From contig CAZMRF010000004.1 of the NCBI GenBank assembly GCA_964568735.1, positions 1-64,000 on the forward strand: a stretch of DNA of 64,000 bases. Reading direction: 5' to 3'. Origin of the DNA: CAZMRF01 sp964568735. GTDB lineage: Bacteria; Acidobacteriota; Polarisedimenticolia; JACPZX01. Of the stretch, positions 57,061 to 64,000 are shown one piece after another (within the stretch, counting starts at the first letter, position 1; every line of letters begins with the position of its first letter). The notes beneath the pieces were generated by a model. That model was not told the DNA's origin. It worked only from the letters and a program-made list of their open reading frames with translations, and did no database searches. Made by a program: the position numbers and the translations under genes.

Positions 57061-59855
57061 GATGCGCGCTCGGAGCGGCCGTGGTTGTGGCCGCCGCCGC
57101 GGTCGTGGCGCCGCTGGCGGATGATGCGTCCCCAACGCGGGATCCTCTACAGGCGCGGATCGAGTACGAGCGCAGCCTCGAGCAGGCCCGCAAAACGGGA
57201 GACGCCTCCGCCCAGGCGACAAGTCTCTCCGGCCTGTCCGAAGTCGCGATGGAGATCGGTGACCTCGATCTGGCGCTGAGGCTGGCGGACGAGGCGCTCC
57301 GCGTGGCCACCGGGGCGGCCAACCCTCGCGCGCATGCTCGCGCCCTCGAGGCGAAGGGCGACGCGTGGTTCTCGATGGGACGATACCAGGACGCTCTGCG
57401 GCTCTACGAGCAGGCCCTCTCCCTCGCGCGCGAAGCCGGCGAGGAGGGGATGCAGGCGGACGCACAAAAGAACATCGGGATCATGCTCAAGTACCTCGAG
57501 CGCGCCGAGGATTCGCTGCCGTACTTCGAGGAAGCCCGCGAGGCCTATGCGAGGCTGGACGACCAGGCGGGCCTTGCCTCGGCGCTGGAGAATCTCGGAG
57601 GGGCGTATGAGCGGCTCGGGGATGACGATCGCGCCTTCTCGGCTTACGAAGAGGCGCTAGAGATCGGCCGTGAGCTGGACGACGAGTGGGTGCTGCACCA
57701 CGCCCTGCTGCGCATCGGAACTCTGTACATGGCCTCCGGGCTCCATCACGAGGCCCTCGATCCCCTGCGGCAGGCTCAGGCTACCGCTCAGAAGCTCGGG
57801 CTGAACCCCCAGCAGGCCTGGGCGCTGTCCGCACTGAGCCGCGCGCTGGCCGGCCTCGGCCACATCGACGACGCGATTGAGACGCAGCGCCGCTCTCTGG
57901 ATCTGATCCTGACGTTCGGATCCGGGGCACACGCCGCGGCCGGCTTCATGCACATGGGTGAGCTGCTGTCGTCGCGGGATCCGCCCGGCGCGCTGAAGTA
58001 CCTCGAGCAGGCGCAGGCTCTCATGGAGGAGAGCCGCTCGCCTGTCATGTGGATACTTCACGCGCGGTTCGGGGCGGTGCATCGCGCGATGGGAAACCTG
58101 GATCAGGCGGTGGACTTCTACCGGCGGGCCGTCATCGAGATCGAATCACGGCGCAGCCGGATCGTATCAGAGCACTACAAAGAAACATTCTTCGACAAGC
58201 ACCAGTCCGTCTATCAAGACCTGGTCGCGCTGCTCTTCGAACGCCGCGCCTCGTCCCCGCAGGGCGGGGATCTCGTGGAAGCCTTCGAGATCCAGGAGCG
58301 CGCGCGGGCTCGCCGTCTCGTGGAGGCCGTGGCCGAGGCTCGGAGCCCGTTTCGCGAGGAGGGCGCGCACCTGCCGGTAAGTCGCGAGGACGACCTGGCC
58401 GCCGACATCCGCGGGCTGCAGGAAAGCCTCCTGAGCCCCGGCACGTCGCGCGCGCGGAGGCGGGCCCTCACGACGCGTCTGGATCGGGCCGAATCGGAGA
58501 TCGAATCGCTCCGTGAAGAGAGCGGGCCGATGCGCGCAAGCCTCGTTCCGCTGTCGGCCTTGAACGCACAGGCGCAGATGGGTTCCCGGACGGCGCTTGT
58601 GGCCTATTTCGTGGCGCGCGCGGATCTCTTCGTCTTCGTGGTAACGGAGCATGAGTACCACGCGCTCCGGCTGGACGTTAATGTCCCGGCGCTCGAAGGG
58701 CGAGTCCGCAACTACCTCGACCTGATCGCTCGCCGAGAAGACCCGACCTGGCAACAGGTCAGCCAGCATCTGCACTCCGAGCTCCTGGCTCCCGTGCTGT
58801 CCCTGCTGCCGCCGGAAATCACGCAGTTGATCATTCTGCCTGATGGGATCCTGAGCTTTCTCCCCTTCGAGACGCTGCCGGGGAAATCCGGCGGGGGTGA
58901 CTCCGGCAGGCGGCCGCTTGTCGAGGATTTCACCATCTCCTACGCGCCCTCGGCCACCCTGCTGGCGCTGTTGAAGGAGACGCGCCGTGACGCGTCCTCG
59001 GAGGGCATGAAGGACGTGCTGCTGCTCGCCTACCCCGGCGAAGGCGCCGCGGCGCCACGCGCGGGGTTGGCGTGGAGCCGGGAGGCATCAGTTCGGGCAG
59101 GCGCGAGGGCGCGGGATCGCGGGGCGGACGGCGTGCTGCCGCCGCTTCCGCAGGCTCTCGCGGAAGCTCGCGCTGTGCGCCGGGTGGCGGGGGACGCGGC
59201 GGAGATTCACGTCGGGGACGATGCGCGCGAAGCGCTGCTGGCGACGACACGACTCGATCGATTCCGCATCATCCACTTCGCTACGCATGGTCTGGTGAAC
59301 CTCAGGTGGCCTTCTCGATCCGCGCTGCTGCTCGCCGCGGGGCCGGGGCAGCGAGCGGGAGAGGACGGTTTTCTGGAAGTACGCGAGATCCATCGTCTGA
59401 ATCTGGCCTCGGACCTCGTGGTGCTGTCCGCCTGTCAGACGGCGCGCGGCCGAGTGCTCGCCGGCGAGGGCGTGCAGGGGCTGGCGCAGGCGTTCCTGCA
59501 TGCGGGAGCGGGTGCCGTTGTCGCCACTCTCTGGAACGTCAACGACGAAAGCGCCGCGCGCTTCATGGGAGTGTTCTACGAACACCTGCGAGCCGGCCTG
59601 TCCGCGACGTCCGCACTGCGCGCGGCCAAGCTCGAGGTGATCCGGCGCACGCCGGGCGCCCCCCACAGCCAGTGGGCTCCATTCATCTTGATCGGTGACG
59701 GCGAGCGAACGATCCGCTTCGAAGGGCGCCCGACAAGCAGACACATCGCGCTCCTTGTGATCACGGGTGCCCTCGGAGCGGCGGGAGTCGGGCTGCTCTG
59801 GCGGGGAAGGAGGCTCTTCTCTACCGCAGGGCGTGGCCGGACAGCTGACTCATGA
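57057..59855 (+). CDS. TPR-CHAT caspase-like protease with membrane anchor (module 2)
   Basis: 932 residues. A signal peptide (ALGAAVVVAAAAVVAPLADD), about seven TPRs (50-340: KGDAWFSMGRYQDALRLYEQAL and similar), a helical linker, then a CHAT domain with His744 (IIHFATHGL) and Cys793 (LSACQTARG). The protein ends with a transmembrane helix (about 896-915: HIALLVITGALGAAGVGLLW) and a basic tail. This layout puts the protease in the periplasm, tethered to the inner membrane. ATG 57057 overlaps the anti-sigma stop (ATGA), which fixes the start. It differs from the module 1 protease by the canonical non-KLC TPRs and by the anchor. Confidence 0.88.
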   Translation: MRCALGAAVVVAAAAVVAPLADDASPTRDPLQARIEYERSLEQARKTGDASAQATSLSGLSEVAMEIGDLDLALRLADEALRVATGAANPRAHARALEAKGDAWFSMGRYQDALRLYEQALSLAREAGEEGMQADAQKNIGIMLKYLERAEDSLPYFEEAREAYARLDDQAGLASALENLGGAYERLGDDDRAFSAYEEALEIGRELDDEWVLHHALLRIGTLYMASGLHHEALDPLRQAQATAQKLGLNPQQAWALSALSRALAGLGHIDDAIETQRRSLDLILTFGSGAHAAAGFMHMGELLSSRDPPGALKYLEQAQALMEESRSPVMWILHARFGAVHRAMGNLDQAVDFYRRAVIEIESRRSRIVSEHYKETFFDKHQSVYQDLVALLFERRASSPQGGDLVEAFEIQERARARRLVEAVAEARSPFREEGAHLPVSREDDLAADIRGLQESLLSPGTSRARRRALTTRLDRAESEIESLREESGPMRASLVPLSALNAQAQMGSRTALVAYFVARADLFVFVVTEHEYHALRLDVNVPALEGRVRNYLDLIARREDPTWQQVSQHLHSELLAPVLSLLPPEITQLIILPDGILSFLPFETLPGKSGGGDSGRRPLVEDFTISYAPSATLLALLKETRRDASSEGMKDVLLLAYPGEGAAAPRAGLAWSREASVRAGARARDRGADGVLPPLPQALAEARAVRRVAGDAAEIHVGDDAREALLATTRLDRFRIIHFATHGLVNLRWPSRSALLLAAGPGQRAGEDGFLEVREIHRLNLASDLVVLSACQTARGRVLAGEGVQGLAQAFLHAGAGAVVATLWNVNDESAARFMGVFYEHLRAGLSATSALRAAKLEVIRRTPGAPHSQWAPFILIGDGERTIRFEGRPTSRHIALLVITGALGAAGVGLLWRGRRLFSTAGRGRTADS

Positions 59856-59925
59856 TGGTTCGCGGGCAGGTATGCGGGCCCACGCAGCCGCAGCCGAGAA
59901 TCTCAATGGTGATCATGGAGGCGAT

Positions 59926-60216
59926 CTCGACCCCCTTGTGCGGAAGCCGGGCGCCCTGAAGCGGTTTCTGGAGTCCCGGGATTGAGGCTCGCCTACGTGG
60001 ACACCTCCAGCCTGGTGGCGGTGGCGCTCAGCGAGCCGAACGGACACGACACCGCAGAGCGCCTCACGGGGTTTACCCGCCTCGTCTCCTCGAACCTGCT
60101 CGAAGCGGAGTTGCGCTCGGTCCTTGCTCGGGAGGGCGTGGAGGCCGACTGCCGTGACCCTGGATCGAAAGCAGCGCGAGCTGGCCGAGGCGCTCGGGTT
60201 CGCGACCAGCGCCTGA
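59926..60216 (+). pseudogene. broken duplicate of the Phd-VapC pair
   Basis: From 59926 the sequence copies the last 19 codons of the antitoxin (LVRKPGALKRFLESRD) and, after the same ATTGAGG overlap, the first 57 codons of VapC, about 96 percent alike by eye to 51350-51578. After GCCGACTGC, 155 bases present in the intact gene (51579-51733) are missing, which shifts the frame and removes the central acidic residues. The tail resumes in the original frame as LAEALGFATSA and stops at 60216. The upstream antitoxin half is absent. It is dead. Confidence 0.85.
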
Positions 60217-60225
60217 TCGGCTGGC

Positions 60226-60762
60226 CAGCGACCTCAGCCAGCCTGGGCCCAGGCGACCTTCCACGGGAACGTCGCGCGGACGGGAGTCTACGAGTCGCCT
60301 GGTCCGGCGCGCCTCGAAGGCGTCAAGTGGTCGTTCAAGACCGGCGGGCCGATCGTGACCTCTCCCGTCATCGCCGATGGCGTCGTCTACATCACCAGCC
60401 TCGACGGCCACCTCCATGCCATCGATCAGGAGACGGGCCAGGAGAAGTGGAAGTTCAAGTCGCGGATGCCCATCGCGTCGTCGCCGGCCGTGGAGGGGCA
60501 GACGCTCTACTTCGTGTCGTCCGCGGGCTCGCTCGCGGCGATTGACGTCGCCGCGGGGACGCCGAGGTGGGTCTTCGCCGTCGAGTACGAGAGCAAATTC
60601 GAGGCGAAAAACCTGCACGGGTATCCTTCCCCGGCGCAGACCGTCCCCGATGCGTGGGACATCTTCACCTCGTCTCCGGCCATCGCGGGAGGCAGGGTCT
60701 ACTTCGGCAGCATGGACGGCAACCTCTACGCGCTGCAGGGCCCCCCTTCACCAGGGAGTTGA
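60226..60762 (+). pseudogene. 5'-truncated PQQ-type beta-propeller protein
   Basis: An open frame without a proper start reads ATFHGNVARTGVYES, then propeller blades SPVIADGVVYITSLDGHLHA, IDQETGQEKWKFKSRMP, and SPAIAGGRVYFGSMDGNLYAL before the stop at 60762. This is the PQQ-like repeat family (BamB/quinoprotein-type). The signal peptide and initiation codon are missing; the frame runs straight into the stop of the broken VapC. A GTG at 60355 falls inside a blade and is unlikely to be a true start. The deletion that removed its beginning probably also shaped the VapC remnant. Confidence 0.7.
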
Positions 60763-60830
60763 GCGCCTCACCGGTCGTCGAGTGGCACCGGCCGTGATGG
60801 AGAACCCAGCACCACCCGCATCTCCATTGC

Positions 60831-60862
60831 GGACGCGGGTTCGACTCCCGCCGCCTCCACCA
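60831..60862 (+). ncRNA. ssrA: 3' end of a tmRNA (ssrA) gene fragment, probable integration site
   Basis: The 32 bases contain a perfect T-arm (GCGGG-TTCGACT-CCCGC, 60835-60851) followed by GCCTCCACCA, the mature 3' end of bacterial tmRNA including encoded CCA. The sequence matches the tmRNA ending remembered from many bacteria. The rest of a roughly 350-base tmRNA cannot fit, because the PQQ remnant stops 69 bases upstream. A copied tmRNA 3' end without the gene is the usual trace of an att site left by a genomic island. Confidence 0.72.
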
Positions 60863-60964
60863 CCTCTTCTGCTCTGCTTACTAGTCTTGCTGATCAAACC
60901 GCCTCCCGTCTCCGGCATCCGCTCCGATGGCGGGTGGCAGGAATCCCGGAGTGGCGGGAGAGGA

Positions 60965-61654
60965 TCAGCGCGCCGGGCCAGCTCCCATGCGGATAGCGAG
61001 CCAAAGTGCGTGTCGGCCGCCCTTCGTGCGGCGGGCGCGGGCGACACGCTCCTCCGCTTCGAACCCGGCCTCGCCGAGCCGCTGAGTGAAGCCTCGGTCG
61101 GGTGCGACGGACCAGACACCCAGCACCCCTCGCTCCCGCAGCGCGCGGTGCGCCGCGCGAAGCCCGGCGTGGGAATAGAGCCAGTCATTGAACACACGGC
61201 TCAGACCGCTCGGCCCGTTGTCGACGTCGAGCAGGATGGCGTCGAAGGCGTCGTGTTGCCCGCGAATCACGTCGGCCACGTCCGCTTCATGCACGGACGC
61301 GCGCGCGTCGTCGAGCGGCCGACCGGCGAGATGCGCCAGCGGGCCGCGATTCCACCCGACGACGGCCGGGACCAGCTCGGCCACCGCGACGCGCACGCCG
61401 GGCTGCAGGTGTCGCAACGCGGCGGCAAGCGTGAATCCCATTCCGAGCCCGCCTATCAAGATACGTGCTGCGGCGCGGTCCGCGATCCGAGCGCAGGCCA
61501 GCTCAGCCAGGATCTCCTCGGTTCCGCGCGATCGGCTGCTCATCAGAATGTCGGGGCCGATGCGAATCACGAACTCGGCGTCGCGCTGGGCGAGGACGAG
61601 CGGCGCCGTCTGCCCCGGCACGGTCGCGCGGCCGAGTTCTCGCCAGGGAATCAT
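60965..61654 (-). CDS. spermidine-synthase-like SAM-binding protein
   Basis: 229 residues with a Rossmann core: ILIGGLGMGFTLAAALRHLQP is the nucleotide loop, AVAELVPAVVGWNRG follows the second strand, and AILLDVDNGPSGL replaces the usual aspartate loop of spermidine synthase. The N-terminus (LILMSSRSRGTEEILAELA-like) resembles the short family members common in Actinobacteria and Acidobacteriota, whose substrate is unknown. It lies between two tmRNA-3'-end-like sequences (60831-60862 and 61694-61715) and might be cargo of the element that integrated there. Confidence 0.78.
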   Translation of the reverse strand: MIPWRELGRATVPGQTAPLVLAQRDAEFVIRIGPDILMSSRSRGTEEILAELACARIADRAAARILIGGLGMGFTLAAALRHLQPGVRVAVAELVPAVVGWNRGPLAHLAGRPLDDARASVHEADVADVIRGQHDAFDAILLDVDNGPSGLSRVFNDWLYSHAGLRAAHRALRERGVLGVWSVAPDRGFTQRLGEAGFEAEERVARARRTKGGRHALWLAIRMGAGPAR

Positions 61655-61693
61655 CCTCTACATGCCTCGCGTGAATTGCATTCGGGTGCAGGC

Positions 61694-61715
61694 TCGACTC
61701 TCGCCGCCTCGACCA
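61694..61715 (+). repeat. degenerate second copy of the tmRNA 3' end
   Basis: TCGACTCTCGCCGCCTCGACCA matches 60841-60862 at 20 of 22 positions and is in the same orientation. An ATTGC precedes both, at different spacing. The T-arm stem is lost, so it is not a functional RNA; a decayed att site is the simplest reading, but chance in GC-rich DNA is not excluded. Confidence 0.45.
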
Positions 61716-61793
61716 GAGGATTCTTCCGCAGGAGACGTCGCAGCGTGGGAGAGCCTCTCGATGCCCGTGGATTCGGGTGGGGTCTGAGCACCT

Positions 61794-64000
61794 TCACCGC
61801 TTTATCAGCAACGACGTCCAGTTGGTGACGAGCGTGATCATCCGTTGCCCTTCCGTCGGCGTGTCGAGGTTCATGAGGAAGCTCTGGCCGTCGGGGGAGA
61901 CGTCGTACTGCGTCGTGCTGCCCAGGTCGAGCATGTCCCCCGGAACCTTGAAGAGCGGCGTCGCTGCGGCGCCGTCGAAGGTGGCTCCCGGGCGGATGGC
62001 GACGGACATGAGTTTCGAGTCGGAGGAGACGAAGAAGAGCTCCTTGCCATCGGCCCGCCAGACGGGGGAGTCCCCCCCCTCGCTGGAAACGCGCCACTTC
62101 CCTCCGGCCGGCATGAATCCCCGGACGTAGACTTCCGTCCTCGCCGACTCGTTCGAGGCGTAGGCGATCCACCTCAGATCGGGGCTGAATCTCCCCTGTT
62201 TTTCAGCGTACGGGGAATCGAGCCACGGCTCGGCTTTCTTCTCCTCGATGGAGTAGATCCAGAGATCGGTGTTTGACAGCCCCGAACCGCGGGTGCTCTG
62301 GAAGAGAATGTACCTTCCGTCGCTCGACCAGTCGCTCGCCAGGTTGTCGGCCCCGTTCGACAGGGTCGTCTCGATCACCCCCGCCCCGTCCGAGGGAGCC
62401 GTGAAGAGATCGCTCCGGCTCGGGAAGTTGCCGTAGAAGAGGATTCGCCGGCCGTCGGGCGACCAGACCGGCGCCGACTCGTTGCGGGGATCGAACGTGA
62501 GCCGGGTCGCGACGCCACGCTCGCGATCGAGGACCCAGATGTCCCCGCTGTCGCTCATCGCATCGCTCTGATCGAAGGCGATGCGCTTGCCGTCGCGCGA
62601 GAGGCGGGGCGAGAAAAAGTTTCCCGGCCTGCCGATCGTCTCGAGAACCGTGCCCTTGCGATCGATCCAGGTGAACCGCCTCGTCAGGGTTCCCTCGCCG
62701 GCGACGAAGGCCAGCGTGCCCGTGTCCGAGACCGAGAACAGGTGGCTCTGGTAGACGCCCATGTACTGGACGGCGTCCATCAGGGTGACGGGCTCCCCGG
62801 ACAGCTCGAGGCGCTCGGGGTCGAACCGTTGCGCGCGGAGCGAGCCGTCCTTCGCGAAGACCAGATACCCCGGATCCACGTAGCGCGCGTTCGAGAGGAT
62901 CGGCAGGATCCGCCGCTCGTCCTCTCCGTCGATCGTCGCCACGAAAATCCCGCTGTTCTCGCCTCCCTCCCAGCTCTCGTTCGCCGTGTAGAGGATGTGG
63001 CGCCCGTCGGGGAGGAGGCTCGGCTGGGAGAAGATCCTCTTGCCCTTCGCTGCGCCCGGGGCGCCCAGGGCCACCGGCTCCCCTCCGGGCGCGGGGAGCT
63101 TCATGATGGGGAGGTACCGGTCGGGGACGTAGAGGATCGATCCGTCACGGCTCCAGGAGGCTCCGAGGCAGATGCTCATGGGGGCGAGGGCGTCGCTCTG
63201 CCCGCCGGAGAGATCCACTTTCCTGAGCATGCCCTCGGCGTAGAAGCCGATCGAGCGCGCGTCGGGCGACCAGAACGGGCATTCGGCGTCCTCGGTCCCG
63301 GCGAGAAGCCTCGCCTTCGCGGCGTCGAGGGATCGGACCCAGAGGCCGCTTCCTTCCGCGCCGCGGGCGGCGAAGACGATCTGCCGCCCATCGGGGGAGA
63401 TCGCCATGGCCACGATGTTCGACCGGAAGGTGGCTCCGGCGGGCGGGGGGACCGACGACACGATGGGAAGCGGCGGCGCTTCCGCCTTGAGAAACACCGC
63501 GGCCGCCACCGCGATCGCGGCCAGGGAGGCCAGCGCGGCGATCCCCCACGCGAGCCGCTCACGCGTTCGAGCTGGAGCCGGACGTTCGGCCGCGGTCCCG
63601 CTCTCGACGGAGGAGGCACCGCCCTCGGCGATCACCTCGAGCTGGAGCCGGACGTCGTGCGCGCTCTGTATCCGCTCGTCCGGATCCTTTTCGAGGCACT
63701 GCCGCACGAGCCGATCGAGGGGGGCGGAGGACGCCGGGACGGCCGTGCGGATCGGCCGGGGCTCCTCCTTGAGGATGGAGGCGATGAGCGACGCCTGCGT
63801 CTTGCCCTCGAAGGCGCGGGTTCCAGTCGCCATCTCGTAGATCACGGCGCCGAGGGCGAAGAGATCGCTCCGCGCGTCGGCCTCCTTCCCTTCGAGCTGC
63901 TCGGGGGCCATGTACTGGAACGTCCCGACGATCGCCCCGTCCGCCGTCAGCGGGCTCGTGACGGTCGGCGAGGCCGTGAGGTTCGACGGGGCCGAGGCGG
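61794..64000 (-). CDS. Ser/Thr protein kinase with TolB/PD40 propeller, N-terminus outside the window
   Basis: The visible 735 residues begin inside the kinase domain: activation segment ending GTFQYMAPEQLEG, then ARSDLFALGAVIYEMATG and the final arginine in DPDERIQSAHDV. One membrane helix (LAWGIAALASLAAIAVAAAVFL) links it to an extracytoplasmic propeller of PD40/WD40-like blades (AISPDGRQIVFAARG, FWSPDARSIGFYAEG, VWSPDGRRILFYG, SDWSSDGRYILFQS, FSPDLRWIAYASN). This kinase-propeller fusion is a hallmark of Acidobacteriota. The blades probably sense an external ligand and regulate the kinase. The ATP-binding half lies beyond 64000. Confidence 0.9.
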   Translation of the reverse strand, partial: ASAPSNLTASPTVTSPLTADGAIVGTFQYMAPEQLEGKEADARSDLFALGAVIYEMATGTRAFEGKTQASLIASILKEEPRPIRTAVPASSAPLDRLVRQCLEKDPDERIQSAHDVRLQLEVIAEGGASSVESGTAAERPAPARTRERLAWGIAALASLAAIAVAAAVFLKAEAPPLPIVSSVPPPAGATFRSNIVAMAISPDGRQIVFAARGAEGSGLWVRSLDAAKARLLAGTEDAECPFWSPDARSIGFYAEGMLRKVDLSGGQSDALAPMSICLGASWSRDGSILYVPDRYLPIMKLPAPGGEPVALGAPGAAKGKRIFSQPSLLPDGRHILYTANESWEGGENSGIFVATIDGEDERRILPILSNARYVDPGYLVFAKDGSLRAQRFDPERLELSGEPVTLMDAVQYMGVYQSHLFSVSDTGTLAFVAGEGTLTRRFTWIDRKGTVLETIGRPGNFFSPRLSRDGKRIAFDQSDAMSDSGDIWVLDRERGVATRLTFDPRNESAPVWSPDGRRILFYGNFPSRSDLFTAPSDGAGVIETTLSNGADNLASDWSSDGRYILFQSTRGSGLSNTDLWIYSIEEKKAEPWLDSPYAEKQGRFSPDLRWIAYASNESARTEVYVRGFMPAGGKWRVSSEGGDSPVWRADGKELFFVSSDSKLMSVAIRPGATFDGAAATPLFKVPGDMLDLGSTTQYDVSPDGQSFLMNLDTPTEGQRMITLVTNWTSLLIKR

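Noticed and set aside
60355..60762. A complete small PQQ protein starting at GTG 60355
   Set aside because: The GTG lies inside a propeller blade and the homologous sequence continues upstream to about 60226, so it is a truncated gene.

Overview
The window is GC-rich bacterial chromosome, most likely from an uncultured Acidobacteriota-like soil organism. I infer this from gene content: a Ser/Thr kinase fused to PD40/TolB-like repeats, a reaction-centre-type dihaem cytochrome c with TPRs, very large secreted DUF11/MopE-type and NIDO-type proteins, MacB-type export genes and two TPR-CHAT proteases. No marker gene fixes the phylum. Four runs of N (12591-12600, 20196-20295, 22500-22509, 30641-30650) show a scaffolded draft, probably a metagenome bin. 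Reading frame changes across the three 10-N gaps, so those genes are described as single genes with an unresolved join.

Layout. 1-1.4 kb: accessory DNA, with a methyltransferase cassette between two attC-like integron recombination sites, then an IS3 orfA scrap. 1.5-13 kb: housekeeping genes (homoaconitase-like enzyme, Lon-like protease, rhomboid protease, cytochrome c, histidine kinase/response regulator pair, a Tat-exported HisC-like aminotransferase, NfeD plus SPFH protein). 13-15.4 kb: a self-regulated-looking Fic gene, a LexA/UmuD-type (S24) scrap and a broken copy of a biotin carrier gene. 15.5-21.3 kb: CHAT module 1 (FecR-like secreted protein, CHASE2 membrane sensor, convergent TPR-CHAT protease). 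21.5-28.1 kb: an acyl-CoA carboxylase operon (biotin carboxylase, carboxyltransferase, biotin carrier) divergent from AtuA-like genes and an enoyl-CoA hydratase, together an Atu/Liu-like branched acyl-CoA catabolic cluster. 28.5-51 kb: a secreted NIDO protein, a methyltransferase, a MacA-MacB-like efflux operon, a nitrilase-family hydrolase, a beta-barrel protein, a peptide-binding lipoprotein divergent from an AmpG-like transporter, a membrane/secreted operon ending in a membrane-bound spermidine-synthase-like protein, a CBS/cysteine-synthase enzyme and an M50-like membrane metalloprotease. 51.1-60.8 kb: an intact Phd-VapC pair, a 1302-residue secreted DUF11/MopE protein, CHAT module 2 (ECF sigma, ZAS anti-sigma, TPR-CHAT), then broken copies of Phd-VapC and of a PQQ propeller gene. 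60.8-64 kb: the 3' end of a tmRNA gene (a classic integration site), a spermidine-synthase-like gene, a second degenerate tmRNA end, and a kinase gene running off the window.

The most interesting system is CHAT module 2. An ECF sigma factor, a zinc-type transmembrane anti-sigma factor and a caspase-like TPR-CHAT protease form one operon with overlapping stop/start codons, and the protease carries a signal peptide and a C-terminal membrane anchor. This suggests a stress-response circuit in which a periplasmic caspase-like protease cuts the anti-sigma factor. Both CHAT modules lie between direct repeats of neighbouring genes, which suggests that they are accessory, movable units. Several genes have a -10 element only 6-10 nt before the start codon, suggesting frequent leaderless transcription.
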